This document shows, piece after piece, positions 21,301 to 32,213 of a stretch of DNA of 64,000 bases (the stretch's first letter is position 1; every line of letters begins with the position of its first letter). Source of the DNA: Lepidostoma basale (taxonomy: Eukaryota; Arthropoda; Insecta; Trichoptera; Lepidostomatidae). Where the stretch lies: the NCBI GenBank assembly GCA_022606425.2, contig JAHDVF020000737.1:62001-126000 (forward strand). The letters are read 5' to 3'. The position numbers and the translations under genes were made by a program. The notes under the pieces were generated by a model that saw only the letters and a list, made by a program, of their open reading frames with translations, ran no database searches and was not told the DNA's origin.

Positions 21301-22968
21301 CTACATGGTCCCTCCAGTATCTTCTTCTGGATCTACTCCACTGAACGATATCCCTATTTCGCAGGTTTTCCTTATGTCTGCGTTGCGGACACGATCTCGG
21401 AGGGTTTTTCCAGTAATTGATCTTAGGACCTTCATCTCCGATGTTCTAAGTAGTGCCTTGGTTCGCACAGTGTCAGCCCGCGTCTCTACAGCGTACGTCA
21501 TGATGGGTCGCACGCATGTTTTGTATATTCTGATCTTGCTGTCGATACGCATGTGTTTGTTTTTCCAGACCAGATTCTTCAGGCATCCTGACACGGCAGA
21601 GGCTTTACTGACTTGTTCACGTACTTCGGTATAAAGGTCACTTTGGCTGCAGATCTCCACTCCCAAATACCTGAAACTCATCACCTGCTCCACAGGTATA
21701 TCATCAACAGTCAGTTTACATCTTGCAGGTTGCCTAGATATAGTGAGACTTTTTGTTTTGCTGACTGATATAGCCATATTTAGCCTTTGGGATACTGTGT
21801 GGAATTTGTACAACATTCTTTGCAGGTCATCTTCAGACTCTGCTATTAATGCGGCATCGTCCGCATAGCAAATGACATTCACAGTTTTACTGCCCATTTT
21901 ATAACCTAGTCCCAGGCCAGCTACCTCTTCTATAATTTCGTCGATAATAAGATTGAACAGAAAGGGGCTCAAACTATCTCCCTGTCTTATACCATTGCTT
22001 GTGGGAATTTCCCTAGACAGTTCATTGTCAACCTTAATTTTCGTTTTGCAATTGGTATATAGATCTTGGACAGTCTTTATCAATGTATTGGATATTCCTC
22101 CTTCCTGTAATTTTCTGACAATATCTCTTAACAACACCCTGTCAAATGCCTTAGTCAGATCGACAAAACATATATAGGCTACTTTATTATATTCAATTGC
22201 TTTCTCTTTCAGTTGCCTCAGAATGAAGATTGCATCTGTTGTGGAGCGATTTCGTCGAAAACCCTGCTGTTCTTCCCTATTCGTTATCTTTTGCTCAAGT
22301 TTCGTTTTCAGAATACTTGTAAATAGCTTAAGCATTGTTCATAATAAGGAGATACCTCTGTAGTTCTCTAGGTTTTTCTTTTGCCCTTTCTTAAATACAG
22401 GTGTTGTTATACTTATTCTCCATTCCTGTGGTATAGTTCCAGCGGCTAATATCCTGTTAAATATGTTTTGGATCTCTTTTATACATTCTACGCCAGAGTA
22501 CTTAATTAATTCATTGGGGATGTTATCGATTCCGGGAGCCTTCCTATTTTTCAGCTTCTTAATATGTGTCAGTGTCTCTATTTCACTGAATGTTTCTTCT
22601 ACAGTAGCTTCAATTGTCAGGTATCCGTGCCCCGGGTCCATAGAATAGAGTTGTTTGAAGTACCTTTCCCATTCATCAATTGGAATTTTTGTTGTCTGAG
22701 TGTATTCATTGATAGGCTTTCTTTGGTTTTTAAGTAGTTTCCACACTTTTCTTTGGGCACCATGAAGGTCATATTCCATATCTTTTGAGAATTTGGCCCA
22801 ATATTCTGTTTTTATTTTCTTGATTTCCGCGTTGACTCTGTTTCTTGTATTCTTATATTTGCGGTATTCTTCTGGTGTGGGGTTGCTCTTATATATTAAG
22901 TAGCTTTGTCTTTTTTCTTTGGCAAGGGTTTTAACTTCTTCAGTAAACCATGGTTTGGGTTTGGTCAT
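21301..22968 (-). pseudogene. LINE-B reverse transcriptase region with one nonsense codon
   Basis: Two frames, 22968-22339 and 22335-21301, are in the same phase and separated only by a TGA at 22336-22338, right after GISLL. Motifs in order are WFTEEVKTLAKEKRQSYLIY (connector), LKNRKAPGIDNIPNELIKYS (RT block 0), FKKGQKKNLENYRGISLL (block 1), GFRRNRSTTDAIFILRQLKE (block 2), CFVDLTKAFDRV (block 3, first catalytic Asp), GIRQGDSLSPFLFNLIIDEI (block 4), CYADDAALIAES (block 5, catalytic Asp pair), SVSKTKSL and FRYLGVEI (blocks 6-7). A frameshift near 21352 sends the WSRxRRR and DHVxRMDGD terminus into another frame. The catalytic residues are all present. The enzyme would copy LINE RNA; this copy cannot be made in full. 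Confidence 0.88.
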
Positions 22969-23059
22969 TGAATTAATGTTAATATTTCTTTTCCCCAGTG
23001 CTTCCGAGGCGGCGTCGTTAATGTTGGTTTTAATTTTCTCCCATGCCTTGAAACGTACC

Positions 23060-23990
23060 TCCTACGGTTAGCACGGAGAGCATGGTTTTTAATCCTCAGG
23101 GTGGTAATCGTGAGATTCTTTTCGGTATATTATTCGATTCAGGGACGGGTGTAAATATAAAGACAGTTACATGGGATACATTAAGGTTTATTATCTAGTT
23201 AACATTATAACAATAATCCAGAGGCTAGGGATGTCGTACGAATACATAAAAAAAGGCACACGATGAAAGAATGAAGAGGCTGTTTGAGGTGATTCCTCGA
23301 TGGCGTGCTCGTCAGGACATCGACCGGCGACGTCGTCCGTAGACGTTATCAGCGACGCTGACCAGAAGATGGTGGGTCAGCAAATCAATATTTAGAGCGT
23401 CACCTGGCAGACACGAGGTTCCCTAACCTGTTGGTGTTGTCTGAAGCGGCGTGAAGAAGTGGTCCACGCAGTTCCGCATGGTGGTGTGGCCCTTGACAAT
23501 CGGGTGGCAGCAAGATACGGAGACCTCGAAGGCGGTCACGTCGATGTCTGACAGAGCCATCGGAACTAATCGCAGACACGCGGACACATGACGCACATGT
23601 GGAACCAATGTGCGGTCTTCGATATGGATATTATTATTAGTATTCTACCTGACTTCAGAAGATATGATGGGAGAAAGGCTGAACCATTGCTGGTCCAGCC
23701 GGATGCAAACGGATTAACGTTTCTCCTACATCGTGGTGGTAACTGGGCACTGACGAAAAAACACAAGATGGCGGCCTACCCGCAACGGCTGACTGGAGGG
23801 AAGTGAGCGGGCTTCTGCCTCGAAGCATAGAGTACCGAAAAAGCAGTGATACCAATTGGGAAGGCGGCGGTGGCTCACAGGGCGCAAACAGGAGAAGTTG
23901 GAAATGAATTTCGAAGAGGTACTTAACTGGGGAGAATTGGGGCGAATACAGTGGCCGAAGAAATCGTAATGATGTACCATTACAGCCTGT
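23060..23990. mobile_element. GC-rich insert of about 930 bp inside LINE-B, identity unknown
   Basis: The LINE-B frame is continuous if this segment is removed, so it is an insertion. GTACC flanks it on both sides (about 23055-23059 and 23991-23995), suggesting a 5-bp target-site duplication. The two ends are only weakly similar as inverted repeats. It is visibly G+C-richer than its neighbours. Short frames on both strands show no recognised domain. A solo LTR with decayed ends or a non-autonomous DNA transposon are both possible. Confidence 0.65.
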
Positions 23991-23994
23991 TCCA

Positions 23995-24390
23995 AAGTAT
24001 CATGTTCTCCTATGCGATTATCTTTAATTTTCTGTAATATTCGATTTCTGTAAAGATGTTTTGTACTCTCGTCTTCCAATGATTCAATATTATATTTTTC
24101 AATGTATCTAGGGGGCTTTCTTATTTTCTGAGGTCGCTTCATAATCATTTTGCATAACACCAATTGGTGGTCCGACCCAATGTTTGCCGAACTCAAGGAT
24201 CGGACATCCAATATTTGTGTAGGGTGTATTGCTCTATTGGTGATAATAAAGTCAATCATTGATTTATCGCCCCTTGAGTTCAGGAAAGTGTATTTATGTT
24301 GCATCTTATGATTATAATAGGTGTTGGCAATTCTTAGTTCATTGCATGCACAAAAGTCGATCAAGCTCTCTCCGTTTGCATTTAAACATT
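23995..24390 (-). pseudogene. LINE-B endonuclease, C-terminal part
   Basis: The minus frame that opens upstream of 24364 reads LIDFCACNELRIANTYYNHK, HKYTFLNSRGDKSMIDFII and SSANIGSDHQLVLCK. The last segment holds the SDH motif of AP-type (exonuclease III-like) endonucleases, which nick target DNA for LINE integration. RKPPRYIEKYNIESL and DTLEQA follow as the connector to the RT. The catalytic N-terminal half of the endonuclease is absent because of 5' truncation. Codons 23726-23990 of the same frame belong to the GC-rich insert and are not LINE protein. Confidence 0.82.
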
Positions 24391-24779
24391 TTTGGTTATT
24401 TTATACCGTTCTGCCGATGATAAATGTACAAAACCCTTGAAACATTTCGAGAAAAATTAACTCTAAACACCAAAAATAACGTTTAAAAAAACGTTTTTTT
24501 TAAACAAAGCTTTAATGGTATATTAGTAAAAAAAATCTTTAATTTAAGAAACGAGCCAGTATTTAATGGCGGTTTTATAGTAATCAAACATACTCGTAAG
24601 AATAAGTGGTTTAGTCGAGAAATAAACTGGCATTCTTATTTTGCCTACGATTTTCTCTTCCATAATTAGTTGCTAAATTCAGCATCGATAGTTTTGCATC
24701 ATGCGTTCAAGGTATTTTAGCTTTTACCAGCGTTTTGGAGTAAATAACACCTATGTTACAATGGATACGATAGCAAACA

Positions 24780-24970
24780 AAAGAATATTTAAAATATAGA
24801 CCTTTTCTTATTTACATTTTACTAGCTTTGATAATTGAACCAACTATTTCCGCTTGTTCCCAAGCTTTGTAAGGACAATATAAAAACTGCTATTTTATCA
24901 CCTTGGTGAAGCTTGGGTACAAGTGAAAATAATACCAGGAACGTATGAGAGATGGTTCGACAATAGGAAG
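24780..24970. mobile_element. PHE-4 palindromic element, degenerate
   Basis: Arms 24785-24880 and 24890-24970 are imperfect inverted copies with CCCAAGCTTTGTAAGG on the left and GGTGAAGCTTGGGTACAAGTG on the right. The pattern equals that of the better PHE-4 copy at 46075-46310. Confidence 0.6.
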
Positions 24971-25122
24971 ATAAAATACTCTCTAAAGTCAAGAGAAAAA
25001 ATCTATTGCTGCGTGGAATTGAAACAAAAAAAAATAAGAAGAAGAAAATGTTTTATTCGAATTAACCTATAGGCGCCCAGTGGTTTCGTACGGTACCGCG
25101 GATTTGCGGATTTTAATGCCCA

Positions 25123-25140
25123 TCGGTCCCATATGGGACC
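25123..25140. repeat. Perfect 18-bp palindrome
   Basis: CGGTCCCATATGGGACCG is its own reverse complement, inside a G+C-richer patch (25065-25180). No gene or element boundary was recognised. Confidence 0.6.
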
Positions 25141-25456
25141 GGTGATTATGGTGCATTTCGCTATCGGATTACACCGATTTATGACAAAAGTATTCAAAAT
25201 ATGAATATAAGCTTACGTAAATAATGTCTTTGAAAAACCGATCCATAATTTTATTTTCGGTTCCGATAAATATTTTTGACATGATGCGTAATATTAATGT
25301 TTATACCTGCGTTACAAGGTTGACTCTTGGGATATCCTTTTTTTTATAAACACACAATCTACACCACTGCCTAAAATAGGTCTATTCATAGACAAATGTT
25401 TTTAAATTTGGCATTCGGAAAAAAAAAATTAAATTTAATATACTTATTTTTAAGGA

Positions 25457-25790
25457 TCAATTGTATCTCAATAGAGACGAAAATGTAAATTGTTTTTTGG
25501 AAACAGAATATGGTAGTCGAGGCATTTACAGGACTTATGACCTGTCATTAGTTGGGTTAAGAGATCCCTTTATATTAACAACATTCCCCATTCCACCCTT
25601 CTTACGACCACCACGTCTGACAATTTTTTTTAAAATAATATATATGCTACTATGTTAAAAAACACTTCACATTTTTTAGGTCAATCTACACTAGCGTCAT
25701 CTATTAAGTACCTTAAAAATGATTTACACGCAATGGGTAAAATCCAGTATTTGTCTACAAGTATTTGTATACATTCAAAAAATAAATACT
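25457..25790 (+). repeat. Diverged single Sat520 unit
   Basis: It opens ATTGTATCTCAATAGAGACG and keeps CAGGACTTATGACCTGTCAT, AACATTCCCCATTCCACC, CACTAGCGTCATCTATTAAG and GGGTAAAATCCAGTATTTG. It is shorter than the array units and belongs to the GGGTAAAATCC subfamily. Confidence 0.75.
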
Positions 25791-26430
25791 TATTTTTTAT
25801 TTTTTTGTGTAAATATAATTATAAAATGTGAAAAATTACAAATAATGCTTTTGTAAATTATAAACAATCTTTTATTTTGATAATGCTTTTTATTTTGCCT
25901 AAATAGGGTGAATACTTTTAGAGATATATTTATTTTTATAACAGCTACGCGTAGGTCGCAAGTCGCGCGAATATGTGCTTGGGCAGTGGGCTACCTTTAT
26001 TGCACGTGGCGCACGGGGCGTTTAAAGGTCAAAGATTAAATAAAATAACAATTTAAATAAATTGTTCAATTGTTTAGCAATTCGAAAAAAAACGTTCGTA
26101 TTTACGTAATTCACGTATGAATAATATGAAAAGGAAAAAAAGCACGTACTATCAGTGATTGAGCTCTTCTTCTGTCTTATTTAAGTCAAGGGTATCATTA
26201 TAACCACGATTGCAAATTGTGTTCGTACACGCAATATCAGCCAGTAGACAGGCACTTGTTACACAAGTGTGTTACATGCAGTTGTAGGTTTTGAGGAGAG
26301 TAATTATCTATTTACCTTATTATCTATTAATGTTCCTCTTGCAGCCTTATTGTTATAACAGACCTTGAAAAAATACATATCAATGTATTACATCTTTAAT
26401 GGAAATGCGAAATTTACATAACCTTACAAC
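25791..26430. other. A+T-rich non-coding stretch
   Basis: No feature could be supported. Confidence 0.4.
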
Positions 26431-27405
26431 TTACTAAGTATTCTTGCTAGGTATGCTAAGCTACCAATCATTGGAGAGAAGGAGGAATATTCCCTGCATT
26501 CCTCTTGGGCATGCTGGGGACCAATAGTTTACAAATAAGAAGGGATGGGTGCACACTTACCCATTTCTTCAGACTCATCAGGGGATTCTTTGAGAATTTC
26601 GTCATCTTGGAGGCCATCCATCTTAATGTTCCGGATTATCTTCGACAGCGTCAGCACAGACTGTTTTATCTCCCAGCGTGCAGAACCAACCTGCCTCTTG
26701 TGATGCCGGTGAGGAGAGCAATCAAACTGCTGAACATGATCGCTTCGGAGATCGACGTCTTTCATATTCGTGAAAGTACGTTCAGAAGACAAATACTATT
26801 GATTTTGGAGAGTATCTTGTATTCCTAATGTCGAACCATCTCTCATGCGTTCCTGGTATTATATATTTTTTTATGTTTTACCTGTTCTCAATAGATGCCT
26901 TAAAATATAATTGTTGTTTGTAATATCTTTTGAAAAAATAAACTGATTTGATTTGATTTGATTTAATTTGATTTGATTCACTTGGGAGTTCAATTCTTTC
27001 AGCTGATTGGCGGCCGTATACAAAACTCGGATGTCCTGAGTGATGTAGGTATATTTGTCCCTGATAATTACCTTCGTCAAAGACAGCACAGATTGTTTTA
27101 TTTGCCGCGCTGCATAACCAACCTGCCAATGGTTTTGCCTGTGGGTAGTCTTATTGCTTAATCGGGTCGCCTCGGAGGTCGACATATTTCGTGATAGTGT
27201 GAGTTGCCTCAGGGATGCAATATCAATGTTGTGATTATTATCTCTGATGCCGTAGTATTTATGTATTTTGTTAATTTTTTAATGTTATTTTGTAAATATG
27301 TATATCTTATAATGTAATTTTGAGGTTGCAGACGACTTAGACGCATCTGTAATGTTTGTTATTTTTATAAATAAATAAATGAAATGAAGTTAAGTGTATA
27401 ATCTT
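26430..27405 (+). mobile_element. LINE-C copy with a second LINE-C copy inserted in it
   Basis: The outer copy begins at 26430 (FLLGMLSYQSLERRR near 26440-26490), is broken, and resumes at about 26971 with LGVQFFQLIGG, VGIFVPDNYLRQRQHRLFYL and MVLPVGSLIA, ending in an AATAAATAAATGAAATGA tail at 27372. Between them, 26498-26970 is a separate copy with FFENFVILEAIHLNVPDYLR, RTNLPLVMPVRRAIKLLNMI and ESTFRRQILLILES, ending in a (GATTT)n tail. These are the C-terminal ends of Jockey/X-element-like LINE ORF2. A short ATTC may be the target-site duplication. Both copies are 5'-truncated and frame-broken. Confidence 0.78.
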
Positions 27406-27424
27406 ACAGATTAAATACTAAAAT

Positions 27425-27790
27425 TTATTAATATCACGCTGTTTCCCCCAAAGGGGTAGCAAGGGAGAATAGAGCGCCACACTGCTCGATCCTGGAATAC
27501 ATGTCTACATTCCTCCACATTCTTACAGCGAGTCATGCTCAATGTAAGAATCTCGCACGTAGATTTTTCCGACTTCTAATATGTCTGACCTTTAAAATTG
27601 GATTAATCTGGTCATGCCAAGTTTTCCAGGCCAAGGTCTCACACGACTATTTTTCCTTCATTCATGCGTTCCATATATCCGAACTCACACAGTGGTCCTT
27701 TCATAAATTTGTTCATAATGCTTTATTCCACTCTACATTTCTTCCTTTTTATTATTATTATTTTGTTGAAAAAACTCCCTTCATCATTAC
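27425..27790 (-). pseudogene. LINE-A C-terminal relic
   Basis: The plus-strand start ATATCACGCTGTTTCCCCCAA is the reverse of the LINE-A 3' end. The hairpin loop has drifted to TTTG. The minus strand then shows decayed WRSxLPxY, EEARxVC, RRACMT-like and GLRWFG-like blocks up to about 27740. Multiple frameshifts are present. Confidence 0.7.
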
Positions 27791-27874
27791 AGCGCGAGCC
27801 AAATCGATGTAAAGGGTGAAAAAAAATAATATCAAAGGAAATATACATAGAACCTTATGAATAGGAAAAGCCAG

Positions 27875-28370
27875 TTATTTGCTTGCTGCCTTTATCGTAA
27901 GAGTATTTACGAATTCGCCATAATTGCATCCAAAGAGGCCTATATCTTTTGCAACCTCATTTAAGAGACGAATCGCTTTCAATACAGGAAAACTTCGAAG
28001 GGCCTCTGTGCGGCAATTTGAGGCATAAAATAATATATGCCCCCTTGCTCTGCTATAACTATGGGGAACGTACAGATTTAGCTCTCTCAGTATTCCTGGA
28101 TTGTTAATACCTCCGGATAATAGTTTAAAAAAATGCTTTCCCCGAAAGATCATTCGACGAGCTTCAAGAGTGTTGAAATCCAACACTCCTGAGAGAAACA
28201 GTCAGGGGTACAAAAAAGGATAATAGTTATACTCCCTGAGGTATAAATACCTTAAAAATCGTTTCTAGATTCTTTCCAGTTCCAAGATGACTATTCTTTC
28301 TCTGGGGTCCCAATTGATAGAACAGTACTCCAAGTTACTACGAACCAGCGCTTCATACAGTTATATGGTA
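27875..28370 (-). pseudogene. Jockey-like LINE C-terminus with in-frame stops
   Basis: One minus-strand phase runs LYEALVRSNLEYCSINWDPR (28365-28300), ILELERI, stop, FLRYLYLREYNYYPFLYP, stop, LFLSGVLDFNTLEARRMI, FFKLLSGGINNPGILRELNL, VPHSYSRARGHILFYAS and VLKAIRLLNEVAKDIGLF, stopping at 27875. This is the thumb and C-terminal domain following the RT of a Jockey/X-element-like LINE, related to LINE-C but a distinct subfamily. Only two nonsense codons disrupt it, so it is fairly young. Confidence 0.78.
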
Positions 28371-28464
28371 TCTACATTTGAAATTCTGTCGTAAATCGTT
28401 TTAATTGTGTAATTCGTACGATAAAATTTATTTATAATTCATATTTAGTTTTATTCGTCTTTTT

Positions 28465-28745
28465 TTTTTTTTTTGTGAATGTATACTTATACTTGTATAC
28501 GATCAAATCTACATAGATGGCGTATTGAAACTGACATGTGAAGATAAGCATAGATTTGTAACATATATACAACCTCCAAAAATTTGTCTTACATGGTCAT
28601 AAAGATATAGGTGGAATGGGGATTGTTGTAATTACATAAAGCGTGCGCTTAACCCAACCAATGACAGGTCATTAGTCCTGTAAACACCTTGATCAACCAT
28701 ATTCAGTTTCCAGTTTGCATCTTCGTCTCTATTGAGATACAATTA
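28465..28745 (-). repeat. Sat520 unit fragment, inverted
   Basis: The segment from CTTGTATACGATCAAATCTA to TCTATTGAGATACAATTAAA is the reverse of the array unit, lacking the central 120 bp. It retains TAAGCGTGCGCTTAACCC-type sequence in the form AAAGCGTGCGCTTAACCC. Confidence 0.75.
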
Positions 28746-29034
28746 AATTTCATTTTTTTTATTATTTGGTTTTCTAGTTCTATTATATGATTCTTTATTA
28801 ACATAAGATTACATTATACGAGTATGTAAATAATTAGACATGAATTACATTAATTATTTCCATATGATACATTTATGGTATCTTATTTTTTCTCTTGGCT
28901 ATTGATTATTGTTTATTTATTTATTATGTTGGTACACAAACAAAGACCTAATGTTCAAAAGTGTATAAATAATAAAAAAAAAAATATTATATCAGATTAG
29001 ATACTTCGATAAGATGATGTGCACACCGAGTTCA

Positions 29035-29823
29035 TAATACTGGCAGTGCAATTGTTATGCACCGTTTTCAGTGAAAGCAACTATCGAGTAAAACAAGATT
29101 TTAGCGTAAAAAAAAGAATTATACACAGATCAAGTAAAATAAGGCAATAACAAAAGATAAGGTTAAAGGTCTCTGCCCACTACAACGATCATACTATGAC
29201 CGTAATAGGAACGTGTCGGGTAAAAAAATAGTACGGCACCGTCGCCTATTATGCACGGACCGTTCATTAATTGTCGGCGAGAATATTTTGCCGGTGCCGA
29301 TACGCTCCGCGCATGGAGAGACTCTCTTCACCCTTCTCTTCTTCTTCCTCATCCAATATTATGGCAATTATTTCCAGTTGTCTAACAGTTAATTTTTTAA
29401 TAGGCATACCTATTTTATTATTTAAAAACTTGATAGCACTCCCAAGATGTCTACGCAACATCGATATACATGCGAGAATGAAACGGTTTCCTATCGATTT
29501 TGGTGGATTTAGATCTGTATGATGATACAGATTACATACGGGCAACATACGGGTTGCATACGGGCATCATACGGGATTTATACGGGCACAGAAGGCCGCC
29601 GATCCGTTTCAGTGGGCATAGCAGGTCGTATCGTGCTGCTTTTCATGTCTGATACGTTCCTAGTACGGTCATAGTATGATACGTTGTAGTGGGCAGAGAC
29701 CTTTATTATTATCATTATACAGGCAGTGCAATCGTTATGCACCATCTTTGATGAAAGCAACTATCGAGTAATAAAATATTTTAGGGTAAAATAAAGAATC
29801 TTATAAAAATCAAGTAAAATAAG
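29035..29823. repeat. About 108-bp direct repeats enclosing a TIR element
   Basis: 29035-29142 and 29716-29823 are diverged direct copies sharing GGCAGTGCAAT, GTTATGCACC, GAAAGCAACTATCGAGTA and TCAAGTAAAATAAG. The TIR element at 29166-29703 lies between them. Confidence 0.75.
29166..29703. mobile_element. 538-bp TIR element flanked by TA
   Basis: Ends are inverted: AAGGTCTCTGCCCACTACAA at the left and its complement at the right, extending to CATACTATGACCGTA. TA lies on both sides (29164-29165, 29704-29705). The core holds tandem (C)ATACGGG motifs at 29533-29585 and a minus frame 29548-29267 with KKLTVRQLEIIAIILDEEEE, which resembles the acidic start of Harbinger-type proteins. The TA flanks argue for a Tc1/mariner-type element instead. 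Superfamily is unresolved. Confidence 0.7.
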
Positions 29824-29851
29824 ATGATGGCAGTACGTAAAGTATACAATT

Positions 29852-30220
29852 CAAGAATCAATTGTATCTTAATAGAGACGAAGATGCAAATTGGAAACAA
29901 AATATGGTTGATTAAGATGTTTACAGGACTTATGACCTGTCATTGGTTGGGTTAAGCGCACGCTTTATGTTATACAACATTCCCCATTCTACCTTTTTTC
30001 TTATGACCACCATGTCTGACAAATTTCGTATTACATAAAGCGTGCGCTTAACCCAACCAATGACAGGTCATAAGTCCTGTAAACACCTTGATCAACCATA
30101 TTCTGTTTCCAATTTGCATCTTCGTCTCTATTGAGATACAAATGATTTTTGAATTGATAGCCCGCAATGGGTGAAATCCAGTTGTTCGTCTACAAGTATT
30201 TGTATACATTCAAAATGTTG
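29852..30220. repeat. Sat520 inverted pair
   Basis: A plus half-unit (29860-30020, TTGTATCTTAATAGAGACGA to CACCATGTCTGACAAATTTC) meets a minus half-unit (30028-30140) head to head. A terminal GGGTGAAATCCAGTTGTTC segment follows. Both halves carry CAGGACTTATGACCTGTCAT or its complement. Confidence 0.8.
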
Positions 30221-30477
30221 TTTACTATTCAACACTATTCAACAATGTGTTAAGCCACATAAATTGACTTAGACTGACTGCTGCATTAGCTCGGGAATAT
30301 AAAGAGCAACGCATTTGATAAAGCATGACGAAACATCTCATTTCCATTAAAAAGAATAAATCTACTAGAAAACAGCCGTTTTCATTATAATTAATTACTT
30401 AGTGTGAAGTTTGATATCAAGGTCTAAGAATAAATAAATAATTACACAGTCAAGATAAGTTAAAAAATTGAATCTTA

Positions 30478-31527
30478 CAAGAGGAGGGCTCGACATAGGA
30501 AATTGACTTCGGGATAAGAGTTTGCATTGTAGTACCCCCTAACAGTGATCCATAGTCAAAGTAATAAAGCACAATAGCAAGTCAATTTCTATAAAAATGG
30601 CCTTCAAAGTTTCCACCATTTTAAATACATTTGATTAGAAACTTCACCATTCTAAATTTATGTGACCGAGCTGATAACTTATCTACCTTCCCCGTTTCAC
30701 TGGTCGGGTGGGTCTCCGGTTCGAATCCCAGCGTCATTCTCTTGTTTTTTTTCTTCTGATATATAAGGAAAGGTGAAAACTTTGAAGGCTTTTTTCTAAA
30801 AATTGGCTGGCTATTGCATTTTCTTACTTTGTCTATCGACCACTCTTAGAGGGTATTACAATCGTGCAAAATTCCATTCCGATGTGGTTGTGGTGGTGTT
30901 GGTGGTTCTGTGATATGAAATCCTCACGAGGCGAGATATTCCGTTATGCTAGAGAGGGTTCAGAAAAAAATTCTAAGGTATCTCTACGTGAGGGAGTGTG
31001 GTAGTATCTACTCTATCCCACGGCATTTCTTTTGGGAATGCTCGGAACCAATTCTCTATAGCTTCGAAGAGATGGACATCTAATAACCCATTTCTTTAGA
31101 TTAATTAGAGGATACTTCGAGAACTCGGCCGCACTGGAGGATGTTAGTCTTTTTGTCCCCGATAGATATCTCCGACAGCGACAGCACAGATTGTTTTACC
31201 TATTGGCCGCCAGAAACAATCTAACTCTGGTGACACCGCACCGGTGGGAAGATCAATTATTCTGCTGAACGCGGTCTTCTCGGAGATCGACGTCTTTCAT
31301 ATTAGTGAAAGTACGTTCAGGAGACTAATACTTTTGACTTTGGAAAGTATCTTGTCTTCCTAATGTCGAACCATCACTAATACGTTCCTGGTATTATGTT
31401 GTATGTGTGTAATATCTTACCTGTACTCAATAGATGCCATAAACATTTATGCTGTTTGTAATGTCTTTTGAGTAAATAAACTGATTTGATTGGTTTTGAT
31501 TTCCTATGTCGTGCCATCCCCTTGTTA
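30478..31527. mobile_element. Foldback element with a central tRNA-like segment
   Basis: The left arm (30478-30610) is an inverted match to 30765-30895 plus 31499-31527; a LINE-C copy separates the two parts of the right arm. The centre (about 30665-30735) contains a perfect B box GGTTCGAATCC at 30718-30728. No ORF is present. Confidence 0.65.
30940..31498 (+). pseudogene. LINE-C C-terminal copy inserted in the foldback element
   Basis: The plus strand starts LERVQKKILRYLYVRECGSI (30945 on), then frame-broken LGMLGTNSL, a RRDxHL block, a GYFENSAALEDVSLFVPDRY block, RQRQHRLFYLLAARNNLTL and ESTFRRLILLTLES, ending near 31362. The 3' UTR and a (GATTT)-type tail reach 31498. It is the terminal domain of the Jockey-like LINE ORF2. 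Several frameshifts inactivate it. Foldback-arm sequence resumes exactly after the tail. Confidence 0.75.
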
Positions 31528-32211
31528 GTAAGAGGGTAGGCGATTACTTGATGTCGGTACTTCTCCATGCATTTGTTTTTATTACTACTTTTAATAATAT
31601 ATCACATAGTAACTATGACTATTAATAGTAAACAGCCCGACTCGTAGCAACACAACATTCTGAATAATCAATGACAAAATGTAACAATTTAATTGAACTA
31701 GATTTGACCTTTAACTATATTCGTTTATTACATGTTTTTACTACATTGTATAAAGCCAAGACAAACGCATTTTTCCTTGTGTATATGAATGCGTTGATCA
31801 ATTAATGGGACTGCATTCAATTTTTAATGCTCACGATGCTCAGACGATTGCATGGTATTCATTTTATGTATTTTTCAATGGTGCAAGATTTGCAAATAAG
31901 CCGGTTTTCAAGGTAAACAAACTTTAGTAAACCTAAATTATAAATTAATGCATTTTTATTCTGACATTAAAATGGTTGCACCATCAGATGGGACTAATTA
32001 TACATGCTATTAATCGGAATGAAATAGTATTTTAATGCTGTGCATAACTATCTTCATCATTATCAAAACAGAAAGCAAGGAGTATTCCATCCGCGACTGC
32101 CTCTATCTAACCGGAATGCCGTATACATATTCCTGGACAACTCAGAGGAATACATTTATTCCGAGAGCCAGGTTACTGATAGAGCAACGAACTGTGGCTC
32201 TACTGAATATA
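31528..32211. other. A+T-rich non-coding stretch
   Basis: No feature could be supported. Confidence 0.4.
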
Positions 32212-32213
32212 TA

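Larger units (their letters stand above)
21118..24390 (-). mobile_element. LINE-B (RTE-like) copy, 5'-truncated and interrupted
   Basis: This is the most complete LINE of the window. From its 5' side it retains the C-terminal half of the AP endonuclease (24390-23995), the connector and RT (23059-21300) and the basic C-terminus (to about 21150), then an (AAG)n tail, seen as (CTT)n at 21119-21144. A GC-rich insert at 23060-23990 splits it. Without the insert the frame across the junction is continuous, so the insert came later. It is 5'-truncated at about 24390, inside the endonuclease. Other LINE-B pieces are at 16340, 19527, 36520, 62030 and 62440. Confidence 0.88.

Noticed and set aside
23423..23855. 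Several short frames in the GC-rich insert
   Set aside because: No domain or family resemblance; long frames are expected by chance where stop codons are rarer.
25003..25197. Minus-strand 64-codon frame
   Set aside because: It spans the palindromic patch and has no recognisable domain.
30695..30735. tRNA gene on the plus strand
   Set aside because: Only the B box is convincing; no cloverleaf could be drawn and it lies in a foldback element.
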